A DNA stretch of 64,000 nt from a virus: positions 1 through 64,000 of IMG/VR virus record IMGVR_UViG_3300036406_001035; one strand, given 5' to 3'. The translations under genes were made by a program, and so were the position numbers. Every line of letters begins with the position of its first letter. Position 1 is the first letter of the stretch. The notes under the pieces were generated by a model, which did no database searches, was not told the DNA's origin, and saw only the letters and a list, made by a program, of their open reading frames with translations. Of this stretch, positions 25,749-36,331 are shown one piece after another.

Positions 25749-26899
25749 TATAAACCGTTTATTAATTGATCTACTCCATATTTTTTAATTGCTTCAGCTA
25801 ATTGAGGGTTAGCCTGACTAAACCATGATGCTAATCGAGCTTTAGTTGCATTTGGAGTTTTTGCTATAGGACTTAACATTCTTGGACCCATATAAGCAGT
25901 ACTTCTTTTCATGATTTGTTTTGCTAATTGTCTGGCTACAACTCCTGATGCAAAAGGAATTGCAGAGATTCCACTTTGTATTTTATCTGATGTAGAACCT
26001 ACTCCTGATATAGTTTTGGCTATTGGCAAACCTATATTTTTAGCTGCGTAAGTCAATATAGCGTCAGCTGCTGCTAAAGGAGCTAATTGTTTTTCTTTCC
26101 CTTTTAAATCTAAAAATGTCTTTCCAGAATTATAAGCATTCTCCAATCTTTGAAAATCATTTAAGTTAGTTTGATCACCTCTTGTTTGAGATAACTGATT
26201 TCCCATATTTCTATTATAACTTGGAATGAAATTATTATCTATTCTTTTAGCTTTAATCTTAATAGGAGGACCTTGATTAAAACTGTTCATTCTTGCTGTA
26301 GCTATATCAGCCATCTCAGCATTATTATTTCTCCCTTGAGATACCTTTTCTCCTTTATATCTTGTATTAAACATTTTTCCATTATAAGAAAAAGTATCTT
26401 CTCCTGCTGCTCGTGCAGCTGCAAATGCTTGGTTAAACGATTGATTAGCTTTGGAAGTAGGCATTGAAGTAGGTCTTGAAGCTACACTACTAATAGATTG
26501 ATCTAAAATAACATCATTTAATTTATTCCAATTAACTGGACCTACCCCACCCCCTACATTGTATAATGGAGGAAAATCATTTCCTTGGTTTTGTCTATTT
26601 TCATTATACTCTCGAAGTAAATCTAATATACTACCTTTTACTTCTTTTGCTTGTGACATATCTATCTTTTTATATGGATTATTCTCAATATAAGAAAGTA
26701 TTTTTGGATCAAGCTTTTGAGGAAAATAAGGATAATTAGTTCCTAAACGTTCATCTCCTATTCCCTTTTGAGGAAAATAAGGATAATTAGTTCCGTTTGG
26801 AAATTGATTAAAGTTTGGGTTGTTATACATTGCCATTCTTTCTTTATGTTGCCATTTTGCTAATCTTCTAGGTGAGATTTGACCATTAAAAATACTCAT
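25748..26899 (-). CDS. Hypothetical virion-cargo protein, 383 residues, with internal tandem repeat
   Basis: No family recognised. The N-terminal 60 residues are rich in Asn, Pro and aromatic residues and contain GTNYPYFPQK twice, encoded by a perfect 30-bp direct repeat. The middle is polar. Residues about 270-340 contain alanine/glycine-rich hydrophobic segments (LAPLAAADAILTYAAKNIG and a following ISAIPFASGVVARQLAK-type helix) that could insert into a membrane. The gene sits 9 bp after the tail-lysozyme gene and overlaps the next gene by one base. A small ejection or cargo protein is the likeliest role, by position only. Confidence 0.75.
   Translation of the reverse strand: MSIFNGQISPRRLAKWQHKERMAMYNNPNFNQFPNGTNYPYFPQKGIGDERLGTNYPYFPQKLDPKILSYIENNPYKKIDMSQAKEVKGSILDLLREYNENRQNQGNDFPPLYNVGGGVGPVNWNKLNDVILDQSISSVASRPTSMPTSKANQSFNQAFAAARAAGEDTFSYNGKMFNTRYKGEKVSQGRNNNAEMADIATARMNSFNQGPPIKIKAKRIDNNFIPSYNRNMGNQLSQTRGDQTNLNDFQRLENAYNSGKTFLDLKGKEKQLAPLAAADAILTYAAKNIGLPIAKTISGVGSTSDKIQSGISAIPFASGVVARQLAKQIMKRSTAYMGPRMLSPIAKTPNATKARLASWFSQANPQLAEAIKKYGVDQLINGL
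26714..26794. repeat. Perfect 30-bp direct repeat in the 383-residue cargo gene
   Basis: The bases at 26714-26743 recur exactly at 26765-26794, offset by 51 bp (17 codons). They encode GTNYPYFPQK twice. This is a recent in-frame duplication, or copy-number variable site, near the N-terminus of the protein. Confidence 0.92.
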
Positions 26900-26908
26900 A
26901 TTATATTA

Positions 26909-29900
26909 TTATTTATATTGTTTTAAAAAAGGTAATGTTCCGCCTTGTTTCATATATTTTAAAGCAGCGCGTTGTCTTAGTTTAGATTGTTTTTCTACAT
27001 TAGCTGGTTTTTCAAACTCTCTTACCCAAATATCAGCAGCTTGTTGAGGAGATACAGCTTTATTTAATTTTTGTATTAACTGAGGATACTCTGATAAAGC
27101 AAAGTCAATTTGACCTTCAATACTAGTTTTATCTAAATTTCTTTTCTTTAGATAAGATAATAAGTTATCTTTTCTTTTAGCATGATGTTGAAATAATCCA
27201 AAAGAAGTTCCTTGATCCCCACCAATTCCAGGATTAAATGAACTTTCATGTTCAATATTCCCCATTATTCCTGCAATAGCATTTCTAGATAACCCTTTCT
27301 GAGTTAAATAAGCTTTTACATTTCTAGGTGAACCTTTTAATTTCATATTAGGATAAATCTTTGTTCCTAACATCATAGGTTCAGAATCAGTAGATTCATA
27401 ATTACTAGTAAACGGTCTACGAGGATTATAACCTTCAATAGAAGGTTCTTGAAATTGAGGTTGTTGTAATATTTGACGTTGTAATTCTTCTTTTATAACA
27501 TCATATTTAGCTAACTCTTCTAAAGACGTTAGGGATTTTTGTACTGAACTTATTTGAGGAGCAAGATATTCATATAACTCATTGTCTCCATCCATACTAG
27601 CTATAGCTTGTAATTCACTAAGATCATTATATTCATTTGATAATTCTTCATAAGAACCTCCCTCATCAAAATAAGTATTACCATATAAGTCTTGATTAGT
27701 TGAATATAAATCTTTATTATTAGAATCATAATTAGACATATTCATATAATAATCTCTCATAGCGTTGTCAGGAGAATTCTTAGAAAAATAAGATAATTGA
27801 TTTAATCCATTAATTGTATTGTTTAATGCTTGACTATATACTCCTCCCTTATCAAATCTATAATTATCCAATTTTGAAACGTATTGACGCAACGCGTCAG
27901 GGTTCTCAAGTAAAGCTTTATCCTGCAAATTAGATGCGTTATTTGGTGCACCTGTATATTGTAACGCAGGAGTAAAGTGCATATTATTATTGTATCCGAT
28001 AATAGTGTTACCAGGACCATATACAGGTCTTCCTTTTGGTTGCTGAACTACGGGTGCAGGAACCTTAAATTGACCGCTATTCATTGTGATATCAGAATCT
28101 TCTGTTAAATATGGGAGCATAGGAAGTCTGTCCAGTATCTCATCTTCTATACCATATCTTTCTTTCCATTTTTTATACTGATATTCTTCGCTTAAATTTG
28201 GTATTATCGGCTTCTTCATTACTTCGGTTCTATTTGCGTTTACTGATTGTTTTGATTTATTGACAGACGATTGTGGTTTATATACTACTGGTTCTACTGG
28301 TTTTTTATAGTTATAATATCTTTTATTTAGTATTGAGCCAACAAAAGAATCTGTATAAACTTTTAATTCTTTCCCATTTTTTAATGGAAAATAATTAAAA
28401 TATATAGGATTACCTTTGCTATCTCTTCTAAAACCACCCCCACTATTTTTTAAAACACCGTTGCTAATAGCTCCTATTGTAGGATGCTGTTCTGTATTCA
28501 CATAGCCATCTGTAGGCCATTCTTCTACTTTTGTTTTATCAAATCCAGCTTTATTTACAAAATCTAAATATTTATTTTTATAATTTAAATTATTATTATA
28601 CAAATTTAAACTGTCTTTATATAATCTTTCAGCTTTTTTAAAAGCTTTATAATCAGTATATTCTTTAGGTGGATTTTGTTTAGTCGAACCTCCTTCTTGA
28701 TATTTATTTCTAATCTTACGTTCTTGTTCTAACATCTGTGCTGTAGGTTTTTTACCTGATCCAGCATTTTTCCTAATATTATCCCAAAGTCCTGGTCTAG
28801 AATATGAACCATCTGCACGTTTAATCATTTGTCCACCTGATTTATAATTAATCATTTCTCCTCCTTGTTCTTTTTTAGGATAATATATTCTATTATATAT
28901 TGAATAAGGTACACCTTTTGTTCTTTTTTGAGCAAAATCTTTTAAATCATATCTATCATAATATGATAAGTAATCTCCATTTTCATCATGACCTTTACTT
29001 ACTCCAAATCTGCCTAATAAACCAGCAGCTCCTTTTCCACTTAAAGCTGTTTCAAATTCTGATTCATCTGTTTGTAAAGTTTCATTTAATTTTACTTTAT
29101 CTTTATATGCATTAAATATATCTTGTTCAAGTTCAGGATCTACTGCATAATAATATTTATCCGTAGCGTTAATTGTAGGTCTATATTGAGATTTTCTTAT
29201 ATATTGTAAATCTTCCGGTTTACTTAAACCTAAATAAAATTTAAATGCTTCTTCACTTCTGGGGTCATAAGATTCATCCCTTTGTTTATCCGAAACCCAT
29301 CTTCCATAATTGCGTAAATCAAGATAACTAGAAGGATTAATTGTACGATAGGCTTTTTGTCTTTGAGGTAATGTTTCAGCAGGAAATGTTCTACTATTAT
29401 AATTATTATAAGCATCTACATATGCTTTTTTTAAATTAGAAATAAACCCTCCTCCTCCTTGCATCATAGGATACTCTGTAACTGGAGCTTGGTTAAATGT
29501 ATAATCACCTCCAGGTTGCATCATAATTTCTTGACCATCTGCACCGACTCCTAACACTGGATAGTTTACACCACGCATTGTAATATTAGGACTACCGATT
29601 TGTGTCACTTGTCCTGGATGAGCCCATTGTCCTCTATCATCTTGAATAATTCCACCTTTTTTAAACCCTCTAGTAAATCCAGGTAGATATTTATAAGCAT
29701 CTTTATTTGAGATGTTAAGTTCTGATAGATCAAATCCTTTTAAGACTTGTTCATTTAAATCACTAGTAAATATTTTATGCTGAGGATAATTTAAATATTT
29801 TTGAGGTATATTCATTGGCTGATCCACAATCATTGGTACATTTTTTACCTGATTATTTCTCTGTCTTCTTTTTTTAAACCAATTAGAATAGTCTTCACTT

Positions 29901-31315
29901 TTTTGAGTTAACCACCCATCTTCTAGATTTATATTATCATTACTAATATTAGAGTTATCTAAAAATCTTTTAGACCATTTTTCTTCTAAAGGTGCAGAAG
30001 CTATTTCAGCCATTTTTTCAGCATCAGGTTCTATTTTATATCTGTAATCTCCGTAAATGTTACTTACAGGAAACCCTTCTACATCCATTGTATTTTTACC
30101 AGATTTAGTTATACTTCTTCCACTAATATTAAAAAATTTATTTTTGTTATTTAAAGGGTTTTTTACTGCTCTAATAAATGTATTAGATTGTTTTACCAAA
30201 TTATCTAAAAAAATATTATCAGGTACTTGAGGATTTTTTAAATGATCATATATTAGATCAGTATATTGAGGAGATTCTTCGGCTATATTTTTAAAAACAT
30301 CATAATTATTAATTAAATTTATTTTTTTATTATATTCATCCTCAATGTAATTTAAAAACTTTTTTTGACTACTCAAAGACTTATCCATCATTAATTGGGC
30401 ATCTGCAAAATTTTTTAAATTCTCAGGTTTTTTTAACATCCAACTTTGGATTCCTAAGTCTCTTGAAAAGTCTACATTAGGGTTTATTTTTTTTAATCTT
30501 TCTGATTCTAATAATGCTTTTTTAACAGTTCTTCTAAAATCTTTTACTGTAGAATATTCTCCAAACCTGTAATCATTTAACATTTCCTTAGCAATATTAG
30601 CATCAAGTTTTCCTAATGCCTGTGTTGTATTTGGAGATAAAGAAAGAGCTAATTTTTTTAGTTCCTTAAATTTATTTCCGCTAAATTCACCTATCAAATA
30701 TTGTTTTTCAGGTAACACTCTTTTAAATCCTTCTTGATAGTCTTTAATTTTTTTTGCATTAACTATGTCAGCTAAAGGGTTTACTAAGTTATTAACAAAT
30801 TGACCTGTAGTTTTAGCACCTATTCCAGCGAATGCACCAACAGCTAAAGGTGCAACTACACCTGTTACATAAGGCATATAAGAATTACTTACATCAGATG
30901 TTAACGGAGCTTCACCTAATCCCGCTGCCATATCATATAACATGGTAATAGGATTAAATGTATTTAAAAAAGGTTGTTCAACTTGGTTTTCATTCCATCT
31001 ACCTTTATTTCTTAAAGATTGAGCATCAACATAAGCTCTTTCTTTAAGAGTCATATCTTTATATTTTTTAGTTACTCCTGTTGGAAGTTTATATGGCGTT
31101 CCTTTTTCTTTAGATTGTCTTGCAGCTATCTCATCTTGTAACTTCTTTTTTTCTTCATTTTTTCTAACAAGATTTGCATTTTGCATTGCAGCTTTTTGAG
31201 CTGGTGTATATTTGACTTTTGAAAAATTACCTTGATCTACAACAGGTTTATTCTCAGGAAATAATTGATCTCTAAACGATCCGCCTTGCTGATATTTTTT
31301 TAACTTTCTAATCAT
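26909..31315 (-). CDS. Tail-associated/cargo protein with C-terminal phage tail lysozyme domain
   Basis: A 1,468-residue protein. Residues about 1310-1450 match the phage tail lysozyme family (GLSRNAIAGIMGNIEHESSF with catalytic-type Glu, then GTSFGLFQHH, a spacer, and QIDFALSEYPQL). These domains cut peptidoglycan during DNA entry. The remainder is long and linker-rich, with recurring short glycine-pair peptides: YQQGGSF at residue 8, FKKGGI, MQGGGGF, KEQGGEM, YQEGGST, MKQGGTL near the C-terminus. A hydrophobic Ala/Gly segment (about 145-175) may be membrane-active. The start overlaps the muzzle gene stop by one base. The lysozyme call is firm; the structural role is inferred. Confidence 0.88.
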   Translation of the reverse strand: MIRKLKKYQQGGSFRDQLFPENKPVVDQGNFSKVKYTPAQKAAMQNANLVRKNEEKKKLQDEIAARQSKEKGTPYKLPTGVTKKYKDMTLKERAYVDAQSLRNKGRWNENQVEQPFLNTFNPITMLYDMAAGLGEAPLTSDVSNSYMPYVTGVVAPLAVGAFAGIGAKTTGQFVNNLVNPLADIVNAKKIKDYQEGFKRVLPEKQYLIGEFSGNKFKELKKLALSLSPNTTQALGKLDANIAKEMLNDYRFGEYSTVKDFRRTVKKALLESERLKKINPNVDFSRDLGIQSWMLKKPENLKNFADAQLMMDKSLSSQKKFLNYIEDEYNKKINLINNYDVFKNIAEESPQYTDLIYDHLKNPQVPDNIFLDNLVKQSNTFIRAVKNPLNNKNKFFNISGRSITKSGKNTMDVEGFPVSNIYGDYRYKIEPDAEKMAEIASAPLEEKWSKRFLDNSNISNDNINLEDGWLTQKSEDYSNWFKKRRQRNNQVKNVPMIVDQPMNIPQKYLNYPQHKIFTSDLNEQVLKGFDLSELNISNKDAYKYLPGFTRGFKKGGIIQDDRGQWAHPGQVTQIGSPNITMRGVNYPVLGVGADGQEIMMQPGGDYTFNQAPVTEYPMMQGGGGFISNLKKAYVDAYNNYNSRTFPAETLPQRQKAYRTINPSSYLDLRNYGRWVSDKQRDESYDPRSEEAFKFYLGLSKPEDLQYIRKSQYRPTINATDKYYYAVDPELEQDIFNAYKDKVKLNETLQTDESEFETALSGKGAAGLLGRFGVSKGHDENGDYLSYYDRYDLKDFAQKRTKGVPYSIYNRIYYPKKEQGGEMINYKSGGQMIKRADGSYSRPGLWDNIRKNAGSGKKPTAQMLEQERKIRNKYQEGGSTKQNPPKEYTDYKAFKKAERLYKDSLNLYNNNLNYKNKYLDFVNKAGFDKTKVEEWPTDGYVNTEQHPTIGAISNGVLKNSGGGFRRDSKGNPIYFNYFPLKNGKELKVYTDSFVGSILNKRYYNYKKPVEPVVYKPQSSVNKSKQSVNANRTEVMKKPIIPNLSEEYQYKKWKERYGIEDEILDRLPMLPYLTEDSDITMNSGQFKVPAPVVQQPKGRPVYGPGNTIIGYNNNMHFTPALQYTGAPNNASNLQDKALLENPDALRQYVSKLDNYRFDKGGVYSQALNNTINGLNQLSYFSKNSPDNAMRDYYMNMSNYDSNNKDLYSTNQDLYGNTYFDEGGSYEELSNEYNDLSELQAIASMDGDNELYEYLAPQISSVQKSLTSLEELAKYDVIKEELQRQILQQPQFQEPSIEGYNPRRPFTSNYESTDSEPMMLGTKIYPNMKLKGSPRNVKAYLTQKGLSRNAIAGIMGNIEHESSFNPGIGGDQGTSFGLFQHHAKRKDNLLSYLKKRNLDKTSIEGQIDFALSEYPQLIQKLNKAVSPQQAADIWVREFEKPANVEKQSKLRQRAALKYMKQGGTLPFLKQYK

Positions 31316-34300
31316 TATCTTGGAGAATTAACTTGTTGAGAATTTGATAAATAAAATATTAATTTATTAGGACCAGAAACAGTTCTTTCTAAATATAATC
31401 TAGAATGAGAATGCCTAAATAAAGTTTTTTCATATATAGATTTATTATAATCTATCGATAAAGGATTTAAGATGAAATTATAACCTGTATGATCTGTTAA
31501 TAATAAAGGTTGTGATAAACTTCTATTTATAGAAATATCTCTAAATTGATTAAATCTATATTTTTGTTCTACTTTATCTACATAAATATCATAAGATTGT
31601 GTTGAATTATTAAAATTAACTTTATCGTATTTAAGATGTTGTGACATCTTTTGTTTTTGTTTGGCATTTAAAGTTAACCATCCTGAACATTGTTCAGTAT
31701 TATATATTAATGCTTTGTTATAAGATTCATTTAAAACATGGTATCTATCTCTACAATTATTATTATATAAATAAGTTTCTGACTGAAACTCTATTGAATT
31801 TAATACTTGAACTTCAGGACCATTATTAATGGGTAATGTAAAAGCATGTGGATAATCTACTCCATAAAAGTTACAATATGAATCACACCTAACATTATGT
31901 TGATGAATCGAAGATTTATTATTATGATTAATTACAGAAAAAAAGTTTCTTTCCCCTACTAAATATTCAACAGGTTTATAATCATGAAAAGAGATATAAG
32001 CTTTTAATGAAGGACTATATGATATAGTCCACCCAGCATCAGCAAAATATCTTCTATCAGATAAGGACACTTGTTTATTGTTATAATAAAATCTATTATC
32101 TTTTTCATTATATGTAATTTCTGTAAATATAGGAACAAAATCAATCTTTGTTAAATAATATATTTCTTTAATTGGATCATACGCAGATGTTAATCCTACA
32201 CCATTAAAAGGATTATCATTATTTTTATAATTAGAAAAAGATTGTAATAACTTAGAAGGTAATTCTTTACTATGAAAGAAATACATTCCATTTCTTGATA
32301 TCTCATCTAAATTAGATGAAAATTGAAAAGAATTACCTTTTCTTTGAGAAGGATAAAAAAATCCAAACTTTGTATTATTAAACGCATATCGAGATTGACA
32401 GTTTCCAAAATTATCATCCGTTATCAATAAAGGTCTCGGATCTCGAATTAAAGAACCGTCTCCTAAATATACCGTTTCATTATCTACTGTTTTTAATTCA
32501 GCTCTTCCAGGTGTTATATATGGAGAAGATTTATCAAATAAAAATAATAACTTCTGATCACTAATAATTTGAATAGAAGTTAAGTTCCCAAATTGGGAAT
32601 TTGAAAAATTAAATGAATTATTTGGTAGAAAAGTTAACCAACTATCAAACTTCTGATCAACAAATGCAGGTAAAGAATAAACAGTCTTATTCTTTTTATA
32701 AGGATGATCCGTGGTCGGATCATAATCTAAAGCTTGTTGATAAAAGTATTCATCGTTCATTTTCTTAGATAAACTCTTATCATATATAAATTCTTCAAAT
32801 CCTCTCTCAGAACCTTTATTTTTAAACAAATGCTTTAAATCAGGATTCTGAGTATAAAAATCAGGTTTACTTTTTTTCCAATCTCTTAAATCTAAATTAT
32901 AATCTGATTCAACAATAAACTCAAATACACCATTTATAGATGTATAAAAATGAGAATCATTAATTAATGAAAAACCTTTTTTGTTCTTACAATCTAAATT
33001 GTATTTCTGTCTTGGTAGATTTGATTCTTTTGGAAATGATGATTTATTTGTAATACTTGGAGTAGGAATGATATTTAAAAACTCATACGGAGTAGTATCA
33101 GCCCAGAATCTAGGATACGCTAATGCTTTATAATTTCTATAGTTATAAGGAAATCCATCTGGTACTTCATATAATGGATCTGAAAATAAATCAGTTGGAT
33201 TATTGACAGAAAACTTATTAATATAACAATCTCCTCCTAATATTAACCCAGTAGAATAAGTAGTTAATAATGAAGGATTTGCATCTACTTTATAATAAGT
33301 CCCATTGGTAGCTACATAATTAATTGTATCTAATTGACCATATTGATTAGGATATGTTCGTTTTACAGTTCCATAATATAAAGTAGCTTTAGTCTCAATA
33401 GGTACATCAACCTCTCCGCAAGTATTAGATTTAGAAATTAAAATTTGAGAATTATCTCCTGTTAATAACTTAACAGATTTATTTAACTTTATAAATACAT
33501 TATCTTCTTTATATAAATTATTATATGTTTCTGTAGGTGAAGCAACTAATGTATTTAATCCTGATGATAAATATTGATAAGTATCAATACGTCTTCTATA
33601 ATTCTCTTTTTTAATTATATTTTGAATATTAAAAAAAGCTCTGGAATTATATTGTATAGCATATTCTTTCCATGATGTTACATTATATACTGTATCAATT
33701 ACTTTTTGAGCTGTTTCAGCCATAAAATAAGCAAATGCTCCAAATTTAGCTAATGAAGATAACGCTTTTAATAATGCTTTTTCAGCTGCTGAACCTGATC
33801 CAGCATCTAAATTAGCTACAGACTTTAATATATCATTAGTTCTTTGGACTTGTTTCATTTGACGGTATGAAACTACTTTTCCTCCTGTACCTGCTTCTGT
33901 GGTTACAGAACCGTCTGTATATTTTGTTTCAGTTTTAGCTCCTACAAAAGCTCTCATTACACCATCAATAGCACCAATTACAGTAGCATAATAAATAACT
34001 TTATCTGATAATAATTTAGCTTTAGGATGTTTATTTACATAACTGAAAAAACCTTCAACATTGGCTGTTTCTTGACTATTAAAAGTTACATAATCTCCTA
34101 ATCCAACTCTGTCAAATAAACAATGTGGAGAATAAAAAGTAAATTCATCAGTTTTAACTGTTTTTGGAGCTATATAATCTTTTTCTCCATTCTGCTTATT
34201 ATAAGTTTGTTTTTCAGATATAAATAAATCAGATTTAGTATAATTATAAGGATAGTTGGAATACTTAAATGTCTTTTTTGTTTTTTGATCAGTATATTCT

Positions 34301-35913
34301 CTGACATTCGTAAATACACCCCTAGCTATAACACTTCTATTATTAGATCTGTCTCCTCTCCAAATTCTATACCCTTTTATATCTTTGCGGATATGTCCAT
34401 TTTCATCGATAGGATGTGAAATATTTTCAAACTTAACACCTAATATGTTTAAGTAAACTCTACCATCTAAAACAGTATAACGAGGAACAATAGATTCATC
34501 AGGAAATTTATGATGTTTAATTGGCGTACAAGAATATTCTCCAAATAACGACTTATTATCAGGATATAAATCAGTAGATTCATGATAAGCCATTAAACCT
34601 TCTGATAATATAGTTCTATCACATGTTAAAAATTCTTGATTTTTAAAAGAAGGTTTTTCAGCAGTATTATATATTTGCCAATAATAATTTGGACTAGGTT
34701 TGGAACATTCTGTATCTGAAAAAGTATCATCCCCATATACTGTTTGGAGTTCAACTGATTTAGCATCTCTATTTTTAATATGACTTAAAGAAGACCATTC
34801 ACCATCATCATATAACCATTGAATAGAAAAGGAATAAACTTCATCTCTATAATAACCTGGATCATTAAATGTAGAATAGTGATCTAAAGGAACTCTATAT
34901 ACAACATATTTAGAAACAATGTCTAAAGCTTGTTTTTGATAATTTAATTCTTTTCTAGAAGAAACTCCTGCTAAAAATAAAAACTGATCATTTGCAACTA
35001 AATAATCTGCTTTTTGATAATAAGTTCTTTTAATAGATATTTCTTCTTGAGGAATAGATATATGTTCTGGTTTTTCTATTGTTATAATAGAATGATTAAC
35101 TTGATTAATATTGTATTCTCCTAATATTTTATAGATAGTTTGATTATCTATATTGGCTATTACTAATAATTGATATCGTTCAAAATCAACATCTAAATTA
35201 GATATTGTAATATCAATTGAACCGTTACTCTTATTATGAGACCATATTTGTTCAGGATGAGTAGTAGAGAAATAATCTGTAATACGTTGATTATTAGATG
35301 AATAAGCTATTGCAAATTGATATGTTCCGTTTTTTAATGTACCAAATGAACCTTTTTCAGATTTAATTTCTGGGATATTTATTTTTTTTGTAAAAGATAA
35401 TTCATTACAATCTAAATCTGTAGAATATGTTTTAGTTTTACAATTGTCATCATCTTCAGTATATCTATATGAAATCTTTGATATATTTAAAGTTCTTAAT
35501 TCATTACGTTGTCCATCAGCCCAATATATAGATTCTGATCCATCATAGTTTTCTTTTGAATGACCAAATATAGGATTATCAGTTGAAAAGTTTAAACAAC
35601 TGTCATTTACTAATCTAGAATAACTACAATTTTGAGCATCAAATATACCTATTTCAGAATAAAAATTATCTGTTGTAAATACAGCATATCTGTTATCTTT
35701 TAATTTGATAGAGCTAATATATGTATATGGAAAATCAACACAATGTAATGTAGAAGGTTCGTTTTCTATATGAAGAAGATCTCCATTTTGAGAATTTAAA
35801 ACTACATTTCTAGCATATACCCACATGTCTTTATTATTACTCATTTCTGAGTAATCCATGTTTAATCCTTTACTGGGATAATTTGTGTAATTATTTAAAG
35901 AAGATTTATCCAA
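31315..35913 (-). CDS. Tail muzzle/stabilisation-type protein (crAss-like)
   Basis: A 1,532-residue beta-rich protein. The N-terminus (NYPSKGLNMDYSEMSNNKDM, then WVYARNVVLNSQNGDLLHIENEPS) matches the conserved opening of the large tail protein of crAss-like phages, called muzzle or stabilisation protein. In crAss-like virions this closes the distal end of the short tail and holds packaged proteins. An internal hydrophobic Ala/Gly-rich segment (about 640-740) interrupts the beta structure. It is the first of the very large genes after the ring genes, as expected for a tail protein. It overlaps the small zincin gene upstream by 8 bases and the lysozyme gene downstream by one. Function is assigned from N-terminal similarity and order. 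Confidence 0.85.
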   Translation of the reverse strand: MDKSSLNNYTNYPSKGLNMDYSEMSNNKDMWVYARNVVLNSQNGDLLHIENEPSTLHCVDFPYTYISSIKLKDNRYAVFTTDNFYSEIGIFDAQNCSYSRLVNDSCLNFSTDNPIFGHSKENYDGSESIYWADGQRNELRTLNISKISYRYTEDDDNCKTKTYSTDLDCNELSFTKKINIPEIKSEKGSFGTLKNGTYQFAIAYSSNNQRITDYFSTTHPEQIWSHNKSNGSIDITISNLDVDFERYQLLVIANIDNQTIYKILGEYNINQVNHSIITIEKPEHISIPQEEISIKRTYYQKADYLVANDQFLFLAGVSSRKELNYQKQALDIVSKYVVYRVPLDHYSTFNDPGYYRDEVYSFSIQWLYDDGEWSSLSHIKNRDAKSVELQTVYGDDTFSDTECSKPSPNYYWQIYNTAEKPSFKNQEFLTCDRTILSEGLMAYHESTDLYPDNKSLFGEYSCTPIKHHKFPDESIVPRYTVLDGRVYLNILGVKFENISHPIDENGHIRKDIKGYRIWRGDRSNNRSVIARGVFTNVREYTDQKTKKTFKYSNYPYNYTKSDLFISEKQTYNKQNGEKDYIAPKTVKTDEFTFYSPHCLFDRVGLGDYVTFNSQETANVEGFFSYVNKHPKAKLLSDKVIYYATVIGAIDGVMRAFVGAKTETKYTDGSVTTEAGTGGKVVSYRQMKQVQRTNDILKSVANLDAGSGSAAEKALLKALSSLAKFGAFAYFMAETAQKVIDTVYNVTSWKEYAIQYNSRAFFNIQNIIKKENYRRRIDTYQYLSSGLNTLVASPTETYNNLYKEDNVFIKLNKSVKLLTGDNSQILISKSNTCGEVDVPIETKATLYYGTVKRTYPNQYGQLDTINYVATNGTYYKVDANPSLLTTYSTGLILGGDCYINKFSVNNPTDLFSDPLYEVPDGFPYNYRNYKALAYPRFWADTTPYEFLNIIPTPSITNKSSFPKESNLPRQKYNLDCKNKKGFSLINDSHFYTSINGVFEFIVESDYNLDLRDWKKSKPDFYTQNPDLKHLFKNKGSERGFEEFIYDKSLSKKMNDEYFYQQALDYDPTTDHPYKKNKTVYSLPAFVDQKFDSWLTFLPNNSFNFSNSQFGNLTSIQIISDQKLLFLFDKSSPYITPGRAELKTVDNETVYLGDGSLIRDPRPLLITDDNFGNCQSRYAFNNTKFGFFYPSQRKGNSFQFSSNLDEISRNGMYFFHSKELPSKLLQSFSNYKNNDNPFNGVGLTSAYDPIKEIYYLTKIDFVPIFTEITYNEKDNRFYYNNKQVSLSDRRYFADAGWTISYSPSLKAYISFHDYKPVEYLVGERNFFSVINHNNKSSIHQHNVRCDSYCNFYGVDYPHAFTLPINNGPEVQVLNSIEFQSETYLYNNNCRDRYHVLNESYNKALIYNTEQCSGWLTLNAKQKQKMSQHLKYDKVNFNNSTQSYDIYVDKVEQKYRFNQFRDISINRSLSQPLLLTDHTGYNFILNPLSIDYNKSIYEKTLFRHSHSRLYLERTVSGPNKLIFYLSNSQQVNSPR

Positions 35914-36331
35914 TTTTTTTAATTTTTGCTTTGATTGCAGTTGGTTTGATTTTATATTTTTCTTTAGATATAGCTTGATATACTATTTCAGTCAAATGTC
36001 CAATTAACCAAGCTGCATTTTCATAATCATCATTACCTCCTTTTAAATCTATATTCCTATCATCTAAAATAAAACAAGCTAAATGTAAAAGCTCATGAGA
36101 TATAATATTATGAGATAAATTATTTACATTAAACACTAATGCATACTTAGTTATATCATTATGATCCTCATATTGACATGTTACAGTACATGCTTCACAA
36201 TCATCTGGTTCTTCATCTAAATCCCATTTCTTATATAGTGCTTTCAAAGATCGTTTTACATCCGTTGTAAAAATAATCTCTAAAGTATATTCATACTGTG
36301 CATCTACATATATGTATTTAGATAATGTCAT
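35906..36331 (-). CDS. Small zincin-like metallopeptidase, 141 residues
   Basis: A compact protein with ISHELLHLACF (HELLH, near residues 79-83), followed about 25 residues later by a helix ENAAWLIGHLTEIVYQ. That helix could supply a further ligand or active-site residue. HExxH is the zincin signature. The start ATG overlaps the upstream stop by one base and the stop overlaps the muzzle start by 8 bases, so it is fixed within the tail operon. A role in processing or assembling tail proteins is plausible, but no substrate can be read from the sequence. Three other genes in the same operon carry HExxH or near-HExxH motifs. Confidence 0.82.
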   Translation of the reverse strand: MTLSKYIYVDAQYEYTLEIIFTTDVKRSLKALYKKWDLDEEPDDCEACTVTCQYEDHNDITKYALVFNVNNLSHNIISHELLHLACFILDDRNIDLKGGNDDYENAAWLIGHLTEIVYQAISKEKYKIKPTAIKAKIKKIG

